The notes beneath the pieces were generated by a model. It was not told the origin of the DNA. It saw only the letters and a list, made by a program, of their open reading frames with translations, and did not search any database. Positions 27,188 to 35,953 of a stretch of 36,126 nt of DNA are shown here, piece after piece. How positions within the stretch are numbered: the first letter of the stretch is position 1; each line of letters opens with the position of its first letter. The DNA is taken from NCBI GenBank assembly GCA_002784145.1, contig PFKE01000103.1, positions 1 to 36,126 on the forward strand. The letters run 5' to 3'. The position numbers were made by a program, and so were the translations under genes. The stretch comes from Flavobacteriaceae bacterium CG_4_10_14_3_um_filter_33_47. GTDB lineage: Bacteria; Bacteroidota; Bacteroidia; Flavobacteriales; Flavobacteriaceae.

Positions 27188-27715
27188 CTATAAAATATTT
27201 TTTGAATGAAGTATTTTTAATGATTTAAGTAAATTATTGATAGCCTCTGTAAACGACCTTACCGATATGGTTGCCCCTGAAATTGCTATAATATTATCGC
27301 CATATTTCAAGTCGTCTGTCTGGGTTTTTCCAATGAATTGTTTTAGCCAACGTTTACTTCCTATTTCACCGCCGTATTCTTCTCGGTAAAATAAAACTTT
27401 TGTTTTTATGATAATCAAATCAGAATCCAATAAAACCATATAATCAAATAGTGCTGTTTTACTGGCAGCCTGAGAAATATATACATAAGCTAAAAACTTA
27501 TTATCAGATTCAATTTTAAACAAATTATCTTCTCCAAATCTTGATGCTAATGTTTGTTCTATTTCAATGGGAATAGAAACACTTATTAAATTAAAATTTA
27601 CTACACTAAATGTTTCGGTAATTTCTTTGTTTACTTTTTTTTCGATGTTTTTTGGTAACCCAAATGCAAGAAATGAAAAGCCAACAAGTATTAATATAAT
27701 ATGTTTAAATCTCAT
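27188..27715 (-). CDS. FMN-binding domain protein (covalent flavin type)
   Basis: A 175-residue exported or membrane-anchored protein with an N-terminal hydrophobic segment (about 5-20). The C-terminal half resembles the FMN_bind domain of RnfG/NqrC/NosR-type proteins: a G-[KS]-x-x-W region (GSKRWLKQFIGKT), then KYGDNIIAISGATISVRS, whose SGAT motif (residues 146-149) marks Thr149 as the likely residue flavinylated by ApbE. No apbE gene is visible in the window. It is encoded between an outer-membrane porin and a small membrane protein with which it directly abuts. It probably acts as a periplasmic one-flavin electron carrier; the redox partner is unknown. Confidence 0.8.
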   Translation of the reverse strand: MRFKHIILILVGFSFLAFGLPKNIEKKVNKEITETFSVVNFNLISVSIPIEIEQTLASRFGEDNLFKIESDNKFLAYVYISQAASKTALFDYMVLLDSDLIIIKTKVLFYREEYGGEIGSKRWLKQFIGKTQTDDLKYGDNIIAISGATISVRSFTEAINNLLKSLKILHSKNIL

Positions 27716-27796
27716 AAGTTAAAATTAAGTATTAAATTTAAATAGTATGATAAGGACTTAAAAAATCCTTATCACACTTGTATTTTTCTGTCGCTT

Positions 27797-28975
27797 TTAA
27801 AACCAAACTCCCAAGCCAAAGTTGAGTCTGTTTTGAACATTTGATCCTGACAAAGCATTATCTCTAAATTGATAGTCACCTTTAAAAACAACCCCTGGTG
27901 CAATATGATAGCTTAAACCCATAGTAACATCTGTTCTGTTAAAAGCATCGTTTCTTAACAAAACACCATCAGTATCTGCATGAGTATCATAGGTTTCGTA
28001 TCTTAAAAAAGCAAAGAGGCGTTGTTCGTTTGATTGAGGTAAGAGATTATAGGCGCCTTCAACATACCAACCTTCTAAGGCACTTCCTAAATCATTACCC
28101 GTTAAATTATTGTAAGCTTCTGTGCCAGATAAAGAACCATGCACATATTGACCTCTGGCTGTAAATCTTTGATAGGCATAACGAGCATCTAAGCCAAACA
28201 TAGAAATACCAATGTTGGCGCCATTGATGGATTCTACATCATCTTCTGCTTGTGTATCTCCAAAATATCCAGACAATCCCAATCTAAGACCGGGCAAGCC
28301 ATAATAATCAAATTTAACCGATAATGTTGGACTGTCAATAGTAGATTGTATCCCTTTTTGTCGTCCACCTCTTAAAGCATTAGACCCCTTTAATGCCCCA
28401 TTAACCCCTCCAGAACCGTCAAAACTTGTAGATTTAAAGCCATTAAACACATACGCTTGATAACCAAGAGAAAGATCATTAAACCGTCCAGCAACACCAA
28501 ACCCTAATTCTCTCCAAGTGGTAGGAACAATAACATTATCCAATCCTGGTCTTTCAACACCATTAAAGGTTGTTGGTTCGTGAAATTCATTAATAATACC
28601 AAAAGGCACTAACATTAACCCACCGCGCAAACTAACATTTGAACCCACAGCATAATTCACAAAAGCTTGTTCTATAAAAACTTCTTCTACATGTTCAAAC
28701 TCAACTTCGGTGACAAACTGTGTTTTATCATTAAACTTGTACCCAAAAAGTAACACTAAACGCTGAACATCTAATTCACCATTGTCACCCTCGGGTTGAT
28801 TGTAGGTTAATTCTCCATAGGCTCCTACGGTTACTGACTGACCATAGTTTCCTGAAAGAATTCTTTGTGAAGCATTTAACTGTTGTTGAGGATTAAACGT
28901 AATGGAATGCTGCATGGTTTGTGCAGCTACAAATGCACTGATGAAAATTGCTAAAATTGTTGTTGTAGTTTTCAT
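27797..28975 (-). CDS. Outer-membrane porin-like beta-barrel protein
   Basis: A 392-residue protein with a signal peptide (MKTTTTILAIFISAFVAAQT) and a body of alternating amphipathic strands typical of outer-membrane barrels (for example GKFNDKTQF-like turns, LRGGLMLVPFGIINEFHEPT, VFKGDYQFRD), ending in the C-terminal phenylalanine expected by the BAM complex (LNFGLGVWF). It looks like the porins of the phosphate-selective O/P or similar Bacteroidota groups, but the substrate cannot be told. It is the first gene of an operon with the FMN-binding and four-helix membrane proteins. It has a textbook promoter overlapped by a perfect inverted repeat. Confidence 0.85.
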   Translation of the reverse strand: MKTTTTILAIFISAFVAAQTMQHSITFNPQQQLNASQRILSGNYGQSVTVGAYGELTYNQPEGDNGELDVQRLVLLFGYKFNDKTQFVTEVEFEHVEEVFIEQAFVNYAVGSNVSLRGGLMLVPFGIINEFHEPTTFNGVERPGLDNVIVPTTWRELGFGVAGRFNDLSLGYQAYVFNGFKSTSFDGSGGVNGALKGSNALRGGRQKGIQSTIDSPTLSVKFDYYGLPGLRLGLSGYFGDTQAEDDVESINGANIGISMFGLDARYAYQRFTARGQYVHGSLSGTEAYNNLTGNDLGSALEGWYVEGAYNLLPQSNEQRLFAFLRYETYDTHADTDGVLLRNDAFNRTDVTMGLSYHIAPGVVFKGDYQFRDNALSGSNVQNRLNFGLGVWF

Positions 28976-29005
28976 TTATTTTAATTTAGACTAATTATAA
29001 ATAGT

Positions 29006-29033
29006 GTGTTATATTCGACAGCAAATATAACAC
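29006..29033. promoter_or_regulatory. Perfect 10-bp inverted repeat over the porin promoter (candidate operator)
   Basis: GTGTTATATT (29006-29015), an 8-base spacer and AATATAACAC (29024-29033) form a perfect 10-bp inverted repeat. It overlaps the -7 box (29022-29029) and the predicted transcription start, the position expected of a repressor site. It does not match a Fur box or a CRP/FNR site that I know. Confidence 0.65.
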
Positions 29034-29052
29034 TGAAAATTAAATTTCCAAA
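29022..29052 (-). promoter_or_regulatory. Consensus Bacteroidota promoter of the porin operon
   Basis: On the minus strand TTTG (29052-29049), a spacer of exactly 19 bases and TATATTTG (29029-29022) match the Bacteroidota consensus TTTG-N19-TAnnTTTG without mismatch. The predicted leader is about 42 bases. A 10-bp inverted repeat overlaps the -7 box. Confidence 0.8.
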
Positions 29053-29081
29053 GCTTATTTAGAATTATTTTAAATAATTTC

Positions 29082-29945
29082 TTAATGAAAAACGCTAAAT
29101 ATTTTAGTAGCTTCATTAAAAGCACTTTCAAAACTTAGTGCATCCAAATTGTTTAGTTTTTTTGAAGTAAAAAAAGACAATAATTTTTCTGTAGGCATGT
29201 TACCTGTTAGCGCATTGGTAGCCATAGGACAGCCTCCAAAACCTTGAATAGCACCATCAAAACGATTGCATCCCGCTTTAAAAGCACTATCCACTTTTTC
29301 AAACCAAGTGTTTGGTGTTGTGTGTAAATGCGCCCCAAACTCAATATTTGGATATAAAGGAATTAAATTTGAAAACAAATAATAAATGTTATCAGCATTT
29401 GAACTTCCTATGGTATCACTTAATGACAAAATTTTAACGCCCATTTTACTCAAACGCTCGGTCCACTCGCCCACTATATCAACATTCCAAGGGTCACCAT
29501 ATGGATTGCCAAATCCCATTGAAATATACACAACAACTTGTTTTTGTGATGCATCTGCAATATTTAAAATACCTTCTAAAGTAACAACCGATTGCGCGAT
29601 GGATTTATGGGTATTACGCATTTGAAAATTTTCGGAAATAGAAAAAGGAAACCCTAAATAATCCACTTGTTCATGCTTTGATGCATCTTCGGCGCCTCTT
29701 TCATTGGCAACAATGGCTAATAATTTACTTTTTGTTTTGCTTAAATCCAACATAGATAAAACTGCCGAGGTATCTGCCATTTGTGGAATGGCTTTGGGAG
29801 AGACAAAACTGCCAACATCTATGGTATCAAATCCTACGCGCAATAAGGATTGAATATACTGAACTTTATTCTTTGTTGGAATAAAACTTTTGATGCCTTG
29901 CATGGCATCTCTTGGACATTCTATAATCTTAATTTTGCTTGACAT
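29082..29945 (-). CDS. Hydroxymethylglutaryl-CoA lyase
   Basis: A 287-residue enzyme of the DRE-TIM barrel family that splits HMG-CoA into acetoacetate and acetyl-CoA, the last step of leucine degradation. Visible features: the catalytic ECPRDAMQG near the N-terminus (Arg12-Asp13), the metal-binding AHLHTTPNTW, and the mobile active-site loop IQGFGGCPMATNALTGN with its conserved cysteine. Length is usual. It seems monocistronic; no other leucine-degradation gene is adjacent. The downstream 106-base gap holds the porin promoter, whose -33 box lies 30 bases past this stop. Confidence 0.92.
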   Translation of the reverse strand: MSSKIKIIECPRDAMQGIKSFIPTKNKVQYIQSLLRVGFDTIDVGSFVSPKAIPQMADTSAVLSMLDLSKTKSKLLAIVANERGAEDASKHEQVDYLGFPFSISENFQMRNTHKSIAQSVVTLEGILNIADASQKQVVVYISMGFGNPYGDPWNVDIVGEWTERLSKMGVKILSLSDTIGSSNADNIYYLFSNLIPLYPNIEFGAHLHTTPNTWFEKVDSAFKAGCNRFDGAIQGFGGCPMATNALTGNMPTEKLLSFFTSKKLNNLDALSFESAFNEATKIFSVFH

Positions 29946-30136
29946 TTATACTTGAAATAGACTCGATAAAAATAATATTATTGAAACAGAAAACATAACA
30001 TCTTTAGTATTATTAAATTTTGGGGGTTATCTTTTCATTTCAGGTTAAACAATCATAACGAATAAATTAACACATCAACGTAAATATTATTAAGAAAACC
30101 TGATTGCTTATACATTTAACTAAATATTTCGCCCCA

Positions 30137-31318
30137 ATGAAAAATTTCTTCCATCGTATAAAATCTAGTCTTTTTTCGATTCTTTTATTGATTTCTTATT
30201 ATGTTTCATCACAAAACAATGTAGAACCTGTTTGTGGAACCGTTACTAGCAAGGAAACCCTTCATTATTTTAATACCATTAAACCTCAGTTAAAAAACTT
30301 TCAATTGCAGTTTAATACCTCAAAATCTACTATAAACAGTTCAAAATCCATAACAAAAAATTATATTCCTATTAAGGCTCATGTTATACGATTATCAAAT
30401 GGTGAAGGTGGTTTAACGGAATACGATCTAAACAATGCTATTGCAGACATAAACCAAACATTTGCAAATGCTTACATGGAATTTTTTCTGTGTAAAGACA
30501 TTAATTATATTGATAGTGATCGTTATTTTCATTTTAAATCGTCTGAAGAAAAAACTTTGGTGGAAGCTAACTATGAAACTGGCGTCATTAATATATATTT
30601 TACGGATCATATTAAAAATTCGTCTGACGAAAGCATTTGTGGCTACACATACAACAAATCAAACTACGATGTTATAATGATGCAGAATGATTGTGCCACC
30701 AACAATTCTTCATTAGCGCATGAACTAGGTCATTATTTTTCTTTAATACATACGCATGGCGCAGACAACCTTTGTAAAACAAAAGAATTGGTTAACAGCA
30801 GTAATTGTAGTAGTGAAGGCGATCAAATTTGTGATACGCCAGCCGACCCAAAACTAACCTCAACAAACATCAACAACTTTTGCAGATATATTGGAGACGA
30901 AACAGATGTTAATGGTGAATTGTTTAATCCGGATACTAAAAATATCATGTCGTATTCCATGAAAGGATGCCGTTCCCATTTTTCGCAGGAGCAATTTTCC
31001 AGAATGTATGCCTATTATATGACAGAGAAAAGCTATTTGGCATGTGGAGATGCTTCAGATATTGATGAAATTGTTGAAGTATCAAATGCTTCAGACATTA
31101 AAATATATCCTAACCCTATTTCGGGAGATGTTCTTTATATTAAATCCAATACGGCTGACACCGAATTTTTTGAAATATCAAATTTAATGGGACAGGTATT
31201 TGTGTCTGGCAAAGTAACGAGCAATGAACCTGTTCATGTAAACCATTTATCTTCTGGTACTTATTTATTGACCATTAAAAGTAAGAGTTCAAAGATTTCA
31301 AAAAGGCTTATAAAATAA
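30137..31318 (+). CDS. Secreted M43-type metalloprotease with T9SS type A sorting domain
   Basis: A 393-residue secreted protease. The ATG at 30137 gives a signal peptide (MKNFFHRIKSSLFSILLLISYYVSSQ); an upstream TTG at 30104 would lengthen it without need. The zinc site is HELGHYFSLIH (His195, Glu196, His199, His205), the extended HExxHxxxxxH of metzincins, with a Met-turn candidate NIMSYSMKGC further on, which fits the pappalysin/cytophagalysin family M43. Several cysteines (for example DDESICGY and NLCKTKELV regions) may form disulfides. The last ~75 residues (KIYPNPISGDVLYI to the end) are a type A T9SS signal that is removed on secretion. It probably degrades extracellular protein. The stop abuts that of pyrD with no gap. 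Confidence 0.9.
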   Translation: MKNFFHRIKSSLFSILLLISYYVSSQNNVEPVCGTVTSKETLHYFNTIKPQLKNFQLQFNTSKSTINSSKSITKNYIPIKAHVIRLSNGEGGLTEYDLNNAIADINQTFANAYMEFFLCKDINYIDSDRYFHFKSSEEKTLVEANYETGVINIYFTDHIKNSSDESICGYTYNKSNYDVIMMQNDCATNNSSLAHELGHYFSLIHTHGADNLCKTKELVNSSNCSSEGDQICDTPADPKLTSTNINNFCRYIGDETDVNGELFNPDTKNIMSYSMKGCRSHFSQEQFSRMYAYYMTEKSYLACGDASDIDEIVEVSNASDIKIYPNPISGDVLYIKSNTADTEFFEISNLMGQVFVSGKVTSNEPVHVNHLSSGTYLLTIKSKSSKISKRLIK

Positions 31319-32353
31319 TTATTGGGTATCAAGTAATGCTTTATTGATGTCCTTGATAAGTTTAGGACCTTCATAGATAAAACCGGTATAAATCTGAATC
31401 AAAACAGCACCAGCATTTAGTTTTTCTAAAGCATCTTGAGCAGAATGAATGCCACCAACACCAATAATTGGGAAGGCTTTATGGCTCTTTTCTGAAAGAT
31501 ATTTTATAACACGGGTACTTTTATCTTTTATGGGCTGACCACTTAAACCGCCATTTCCAATAGTTTCCAAACGCTTTTTTGTAGCTTTTAAATCTGTTCT
31601 ATCAACCGATGTATTACTGGCTATAACACCATCTAATTTGGTTTTAATGACCAACTCTATAATATCATCCAACTGATGGTTATTTAAATCTGGAGCAATT
31701 TTTAAAACAATGGGTTTTTGTGTTTTAAAACTATGATTGGCTTTTTGAACTTCTTTAATAAGTTCTTCTAAATACGCTTTATCATTTAATTTCTCATGAC
31801 TACCAACATTAGGACAGCTTACATTCAACACAAAATAATCAACATACGGATGTAATGCGTTAAAACACTCTAAATAATCTTTTGTATAATCTTCAGGTTT
31901 TGTTGCTGTGTTTTTTCCAATATTTCCGCCAATAATAAGGTTGCCTTTATTTTTTTTAAGATGTGATATAACAGCTTCTAAACCATCATTGTTAAATCCC
32001 ATTCTGTTTATAATGCCTTGGTCGTCTTTTAACCTAAACAATCTTTTTTTAGGATTTCCTGTTTGTCCTTTAGGAGTAACCGTTCCTATTTCAATAAAGC
32101 CAAATCCAAAATTAGCCAGCTCATTAAATAAGACTGCATTTTTATCGAAACCAGCAGCTAATCCTACAGGATTTTTAAAAGTTAGTCCAAATACATTTCG
32201 CTCCAATCTTCTATCTTCAAGAACGTACATGGTTTTTAATAGCTTCGGAACTAATGGGATTTTATTAATAAAACGAATTAAAGAAAAGGTAAAATGATGC
32301 ACTTGCTCAGGATCGAACCAAAATAAAACAGGGCGAATGATTGATTTGTACAT
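31319..32353 (-). CDS. pyrD: Dihydroorotate dehydrogenase (quinone), class 2
   Basis: A 344-residue FMN enzyme of pyrimidine synthesis that passes electrons from dihydroorotate to membrane quinones. The N-terminal [21 protein letters not shown] is the membrane-associating segment of class 2 enzymes. FMN and substrate motifs are visible ([63 protein letters not shown]). The catalytic loop reads [13 protein letters not shown] with Cys180 where E. coli PyrD has Ser. A TTG start at 32374 lies inside the promoter -7 box, which favours the ATG at 32353. Confidence 0.93.
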   Translation of the reverse strand: MYKSIIRPVLFWFDPEQVHHFTFSLIRFINKIPLVPKLLKTMYVLEDRRLERNVFGLTFKNPVGLAAGFDKNAVLFNELANFGFGFIEIGTVTPKGQTGNPKKRLFRLKDDQGIINRMGFNNDGLEAVISHLKKNKGNLIIGGNIGKNTATKPEDYTKDYLECFNALHPYVDYFVLNVSCPNVGSHEKLNDKAYLEELIKEVQKANHSFKTQKPIVLKIAPDLNNHQLDDIIELVIKTKLDGVIASNTSVDRTDLKATKKRLETIGNGGLSGQPIKDKSTRVIKYLSEKSHKAFPIIGVGGIHSAQDALEKLNAGAVLIQIYTGFIYEGPKLIKDINKALLDTQ

Positions 32354-32371
32354 AGAGGTTGAATTGCTGTG

Positions 32372-32379
32372 CAAAAATA
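32372..32379 (-). promoter_or_regulatory. pyrD -7 promoter element
   Basis: TATTTTTG on the minus strand matches TAnnTTTG exactly, 18 bases before the pyrD ATG. No convincing -33 box is seen. It overlaps the alternative TTG start at 32374 and so argues against it. Confidence 0.5.
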
Positions 32380-32423
32380 GGATTCATTTCTTAAAAAACA
32401 CCCATAAGCTTTTTAAAAATTAG

Positions 32424-32431
32424 TATTTTTG
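32424..32431 (+). promoter_or_regulatory. pepT -7 promoter element
   Basis: TATTTTTG matches TAnnTTTG exactly, 21 bases before the pepT ATG at 32453. It covers the alternative TTG start at 32429 and argues against it. The -33 box is not clear. Confidence 0.5.
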
Positions 32432-32452
32432 ATAGAACAAAAAAACAACGTC

Positions 32453-33691
32453 ATGCAACACATTATAGATAGATTTATTAGTTACATAATTATCGATACA
32501 CAATCAGACCCTAATTCAGAAACTACACCAAGCACAAAAAAACAATGGAATTTAGCCAATAAACTAGTTGATGAGCTTAAATCTATTGGTATGAAAGAGG
32601 TTACTATTGATGATAATGCTTACATCATGGCAACGTTGCCAAGTAATGTTGAGCATGAAGTTCCAACCATTGGTTTTATTGCTCATTTTGACACGTCTCC
32701 AGATTATTCTGGCACGAATGTAAACCCACAAATAATTGAAAATTACAACGGCAAAGACATTCTTTTAAATGCTGAGCAACAAATTGTTTTATCTCCTGAC
32801 TATTTTGAAAATCTATTACTTTATAAAGGGCAAACTTTAATTACTACAGATGGCACTACGCTACTTGGTGCTGATGATAAAGCTGGTATTTGTGAAATTA
32901 TATCAGCCATGGAACATTTAATAAAGCACCCAGAAATTAAACACGGTAACATACGTGTTGGCTTTACACCCGATGAAGAAATTGGTCGTGGCGCTCACAA
33001 GTTTGATGTCAAAAAATTTGGTGCAGATTGGGCTTATACCATGGATGGCAGCCAGATTGGCGAGTTGGAATATGAAAATTTTAATGCCGCCGGAGCTGTG
33101 GTTAAAGTAAAAGGGGAAATTGTGCATCCAGGCTATGCTAAAGGAAAAATGATAAACTCCATGTACATTGCCCAAGAGTTTATAAATTCGTTACCACGTT
33201 TTGAAACTCCAGAGCATACCGAAGGTTATGAAGGGTTTTTCCATTTAAGTTCCATAAAAGGAGAAGTAGAAGAAACCGTTTTACAATACATTATTAGAGA
33301 CCACAACAAAGATCATTTTGAAGCCCGTAAAGAAGTCATGCAAAAATTGGCAGATGAATTAAATTCACAATACGAACGCGAAGTTATTGAGATCAGTATT
33401 AAGGATCAATATTACAATATGAAAGAAATGGTTGAACCCGTGATGCATATTGTTGATATTGCAGAAGACGCTATGAAACAACTGGGGATAAAACCTTTAA
33501 TAAAAGCCATTCGTGGTGGTACCGATGGCTCTCAATTAAGTTATATGGGTTTACCTTGTCCAAATATTTTTGCCGGTGGCCATAACTTTCATGGACGTTA
33601 TGAATATGTGCCAGTGGAAAGTATGGTAAAAGCAACAGAAGTGATTTGTAAAATTGCTGAATTAACAGCAAAAAAATACCACAAAGTATAA
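32453..33691 (+). CDS. pepT: Peptidase T (tripeptide aminopeptidase)
   Basis: A 412-residue M20-family zinc aminopeptidase that removes the N-terminal residue of tripeptides in the cytoplasm. Metal and catalytic motifs are all present: [11 protein letters not shown] (His and the following Asp), LLGADDKAG (bridging Asp), [10 protein letters not shown] (Glu pair), the [20 protein letters not shown] segment, and the C-terminal [13 protein letters not shown] with the last zinc histidine. The dimerisation insert lies at about 205-320. It shares the short divergent promoter region with pyrD; the YdeI-like gene begins 18 bases after its stop and is probably co-transcribed. Confidence 0.95.
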   Translation: MQHIIDRFISYIIIDTQSDPNSETTPSTKKQWNLANKLVDELKSIGMKEVTIDDNAYIMATLPSNVEHEVPTIGFIAHFDTSPDYSGTNVNPQIIENYNGKDILLNAEQQIVLSPDYFENLLLYKGQTLITTDGTTLLGADDKAGICEIISAMEHLIKHPEIKHGNIRVGFTPDEEIGRGAHKFDVKKFGADWAYTMDGSQIGELEYENFNAAGAVVKVKGEIVHPGYAKGKMINSMYIAQEFINSLPRFETPEHTEGYEGFFHLSSIKGEVEETVLQYIIRDHNKDHFEARKEVMQKLADELNSQYEREVIEISIKDQYYNMKEMVEPVMHIVDIAEDAMKQLGIKPLIKAIRGGTDGSQLSYMGLPCPNIFAGGHNFHGRYEYVPVESMVKATEVICKIAELTAKKYHKV

Positions 33692-33709
33692 ACAAACGCA
33701 TCAACACCC

Positions 33710-34300
33710 ATGAAAAAACCCAGTTCTGTAGAAGACTATATAGAACAATCGCATTTTAGCGAGGCACTACAGTTGTTACGTGCCATCATAACATCAACAG
33801 AATTAGAAGAAACCATTAAATGGAATGCACCCGTATATTCACTTAAGGGTAAAAACGTGATTGGTTTAGGTGCTTTTAAACATCATTTTGGTATTTGGTT
33901 TTTTAATGGTGTATTTTTAAAAGATGACCATAAACAATTAGTTAATGCTCAGGAAAAAACCAAAGGCTTACGGCAAATGCGGTTTGAATCTATAGAAGAT
34001 ATTAATAAAAACATGGTGTTGGCTTATGTTAAAGAAGCCATTCAAAATCAAAAACTAGGGAGAGAAATAAAACCAGAAAAAACTAAGACGGTGGTCATTC
34101 CTAAAGCTTTAAAAAGTGCTCTAAATATTGATACAGATTTTAATACTTGTTTTATGTCATTAACACCTTATAAACAAAAAGAATACTGTGAGTATATTGA
34201 AACAGCAAAAAGAGAAGCCACTGTTTTAAGTCGTTTAGAAAAAATAAAACCTTTGATTAAAAAAGGCATTGGCTTAAATGATAAATACAAAAACTGTTAA
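33710..34300 (+). CDS. YdeI/OmpD-associated family protein (DUF1801 plus OmdA)
   Basis: A 196-residue cytoplasmic protein with an N-terminal DUF1801-type domain (about 15-115; EETIKWNAPVYSLKGKNVIGLGAFKHHFGIWFFNG) and a C-terminal OmdA-type domain (about 125-190; VVIPKALKSALNIDTD and MSLTPYKQKEYCEYIETAKRE). This is the arrangement of the bacterial YdeI group, which has been linked to protection against antimicrobial peptides in Salmonella; the flavobacterial role is unknown. It starts 18 bases after pepT and is followed by a clear terminator, so the two form a short operon. Confidence 0.85.
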   Translation: MKKPSSVEDYIEQSHFSEALQLLRAIITSTELEETIKWNAPVYSLKGKNVIGLGAFKHHFGIWFFNGVFLKDDHKQLVNAQEKTKGLRQMRFESIEDINKNMVLAYVKEAIQNQKLGREIKPEKTKTVVIPKALKSALNIDTDFNTCFMSLTPYKQKEYCEYIETAKREATVLSRLEKIKPLIKKGIGLNDKYKNC

Positions 34301-34302
34301 AT

Positions 34303-34330
34303 AAAAAACTTCCAATTTTGGAAGCTTTTA
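34303..34330 (+). terminator. Rho-independent terminator of pepT-ydeI operon
   Basis: CTTCCAA (34309-34315), a TT loop and TTGGAAG (34318-34324), preceded by six A and followed by CTTTTA, form a 7-bp stem with a short T run. It lies 8 bases after the stop. Confidence 0.7.
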
Positions 34331-34433
34331 TAACCTATTATTTTTATCAATGGAAACTATTTTTTAAAATTATAGCTTTATCGTATTGAGTAGTTTGTCT
34401 TTACAAAGCAATACTTTAATCTTCTTAACCAGT

Positions 34434-34859
34434 CTAAGCAAAACTTATAAAACTCTGAATTGCCAATTCATAACTTTGAAGGCCAAACCCTAAAATAACG
34501 CCTTTAGCATTTGCTGAAATAAAAGACTGATGTCTGAATTCTTCTCTGCCAAATGTGTTGGAAATATGCACTTCAACCACAGGCGTTTCAATGGCTTTAA
34601 CGGCATCACCAATACCGATAGAGGTATGTGTGTAAGCACCGGCATTGATAATAATACCGTCATAAGTAAATCCTACTTCATGTAATTTATCGATAATTAG
34701 CCCTTCAATATTAGACTGAAAGTAATCTATTTCAACGTTAGGATATTTAGTCTTAATCTTATCTAAAAATTCAGTAAAGCTTAAGCTGCCATAAATTGCT
34801 GGCTCGCGCTTACCTAACAAATTTAAATTTGGACCATTGATGATGATTAATTTTTTCAT
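34434..34859 (-). CDS. aroQ: 3-dehydroquinate dehydratase, type II
   Basis: A 141-residue type II dehydroquinase, the third shikimate-pathway enzyme, forming 3-dehydroshikimate through an enolate intermediate. The substrate-binding and catalytic motifs are complete: INGPNLNLLGKREPAIYG (with the catalytic Tyr at its end), the FQSNIEGLIIDKLHE segment, INAGAYTHTSIGIGDAV and VEVHISNTFGREEFRHQSF, with the catalytic His in the last. Length is standard. It is divergent from the xerD-like gene across 197 bases, and faces the pepT-ydeI terminator. Confidence 0.95.
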   Translation of the reverse strand: MKKLIIINGPNLNLLGKREPAIYGSLSFTEFLDKIKTKYPNVEIDYFQSNIEGLIIDKLHEVGFTYDGIIINAGAYTHTSIGIGDAVKAIETPVVEVHISNTFGREEFRHQSFISANAKGVILGFGLQSYELAIQSFISFA

Positions 34860-35056
34860 AAAGTAAAGATATTAAATTTTGTATATAAAAAATGGCTACA
34901 ATCTCTTTGGGTTTTTATTTAATTTATCGCTACATATAGATGACTACTTTTAAAGTCCCTTTTAAACCAAAAGTTATAATTCTGAATAAATATATGGGTT
35001 TATTTATTCTTTCATAAGCTTAAGTAATCTTAAAGTTTTATCATATTTTTACGGCC

Positions 35057-35953
35057 ATGAAATGGGAACACGCCTTAAAAGATTATCAACTCTATTTAAA
35101 AATTGAACGTGGTTTATCAAAAAATTCCATCGATAATTATGCTCTTGATGTTAAAAAACTGTTAGTCTATTTAGAAACCTATCAGATAAGTGTTTCTCCT
35201 ATAGATATTTCTTCAGAAATTATTCAACAATTTATTTATGACCTTGCTAAAGTTGTTAATGAGCGTACACAATCGCGCATTATTTCTGGCTTAAGAAGTT
35301 TTTTTGGTTTTTTAGTGTTTGAAGATTATAGACAAACCAATCCTTTGGAACTCATTGAATCTCCAAAAATAGGCAGAAAACTTCCCGATACCTTAAGCGA
35401 ATATGAAATTGATACCTTAATTGGTGCTATTGATTTAAGCAAACCCGAAGGCGAACGAAACCGAGCCATTCTTGAAACCTTATATGGTTGTGGTTTACGC
35501 GTTAGCGAATTGACCCATTTAAAACTATCTGATTTATTTTTTGATGAAGGTTTTATAAAAGTAACGGGTAAAGGAGATAAACAAAGGTTTGTGCCTATTT
35601 TAAAAAACACTCAGAAGTATATCATGATTTACGTTAATGATATTAGGAAACATATCAAAATTCAATCAAATCATGAAGATACTTTGTTTTTAAACAGAAG
35701 AGGAAAACAACTTACAAGAGCTATGATTTTTACTATTATTAGACAACTGGCTGATAACATTGGGCTTAAAAAAACCATCTCACCACATACCTTCAGGCAT
35801 TCCTTTGCAACGCATTTATTACAAAATAATGCCGATTTACGATCTATTCAAATGATGTTAGGACATGAAAGTATTACAACCACAGAGATTTATGTTCACC
35901 TTGATAAAAGTCATCTATCAAAGGTGATAGCAAAATACCATCCTAGGAAATAG
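35057..35953 (+). CDS. xerD: Tyrosine recombinase XerD/XerC type
   Basis: A 298-residue site-specific recombinase of the kind that resolves chromosome dimers at dif. The N-terminal SAM-like DNA-binding domain covers about 1-90 and the catalytic domain about 110-295. All catalytic residues are present: Arg148 (GCGLRVSEL), Lys172 (TGKGDKQRF), His244 and Arg247 (HTFRHSFATHLL), His270 (LGHES) and the nucleophile Tyr279 (TTEIYVHL). The chromosomal context beside aroQ, with no mobile element, and the standard length indicate the housekeeping enzyme. The symbol follows the usual flavobacterial name; XerC versus XerD is not settled. Its TAG stop is the first three bases of a 7-bp tandem repeat. Confidence 0.93.
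   Translation: MKWEHALKDYQLYLKIERGLSKNSIDNYALDVKKLLVYLETYQISVSPIDISSEIIQQFIYDLAKVVNERTQSRIISGLRSFFGFLVFEDYRQTNPLELIESPKIGRKLPDTLSEYEIDTLIGAIDLSKPEGERNRAILETLYGCGLRVSELTHLKLSDLFFDEGFIKVTGKGDKQRFVPILKNTQKYIMIYVNDIRKHIKIQSNHEDTLFLNRRGKQLTRAMIFTIIRQLADNIGLKKTISPHTFRHSFATHLLQNNADLRSIQMMLGHESITTTEIYVHLDKSHLSKVIAKYHPRK

Noticed and set aside
26733-27209. 158-codon plus-strand open frame opposite the four-helix membrane protein
   Set aside because: The minus-strand frame has clear membrane helices, an operon position and a start abutting the previous stop; the plus-strand translation is low-complexity and has no domain-like pattern.
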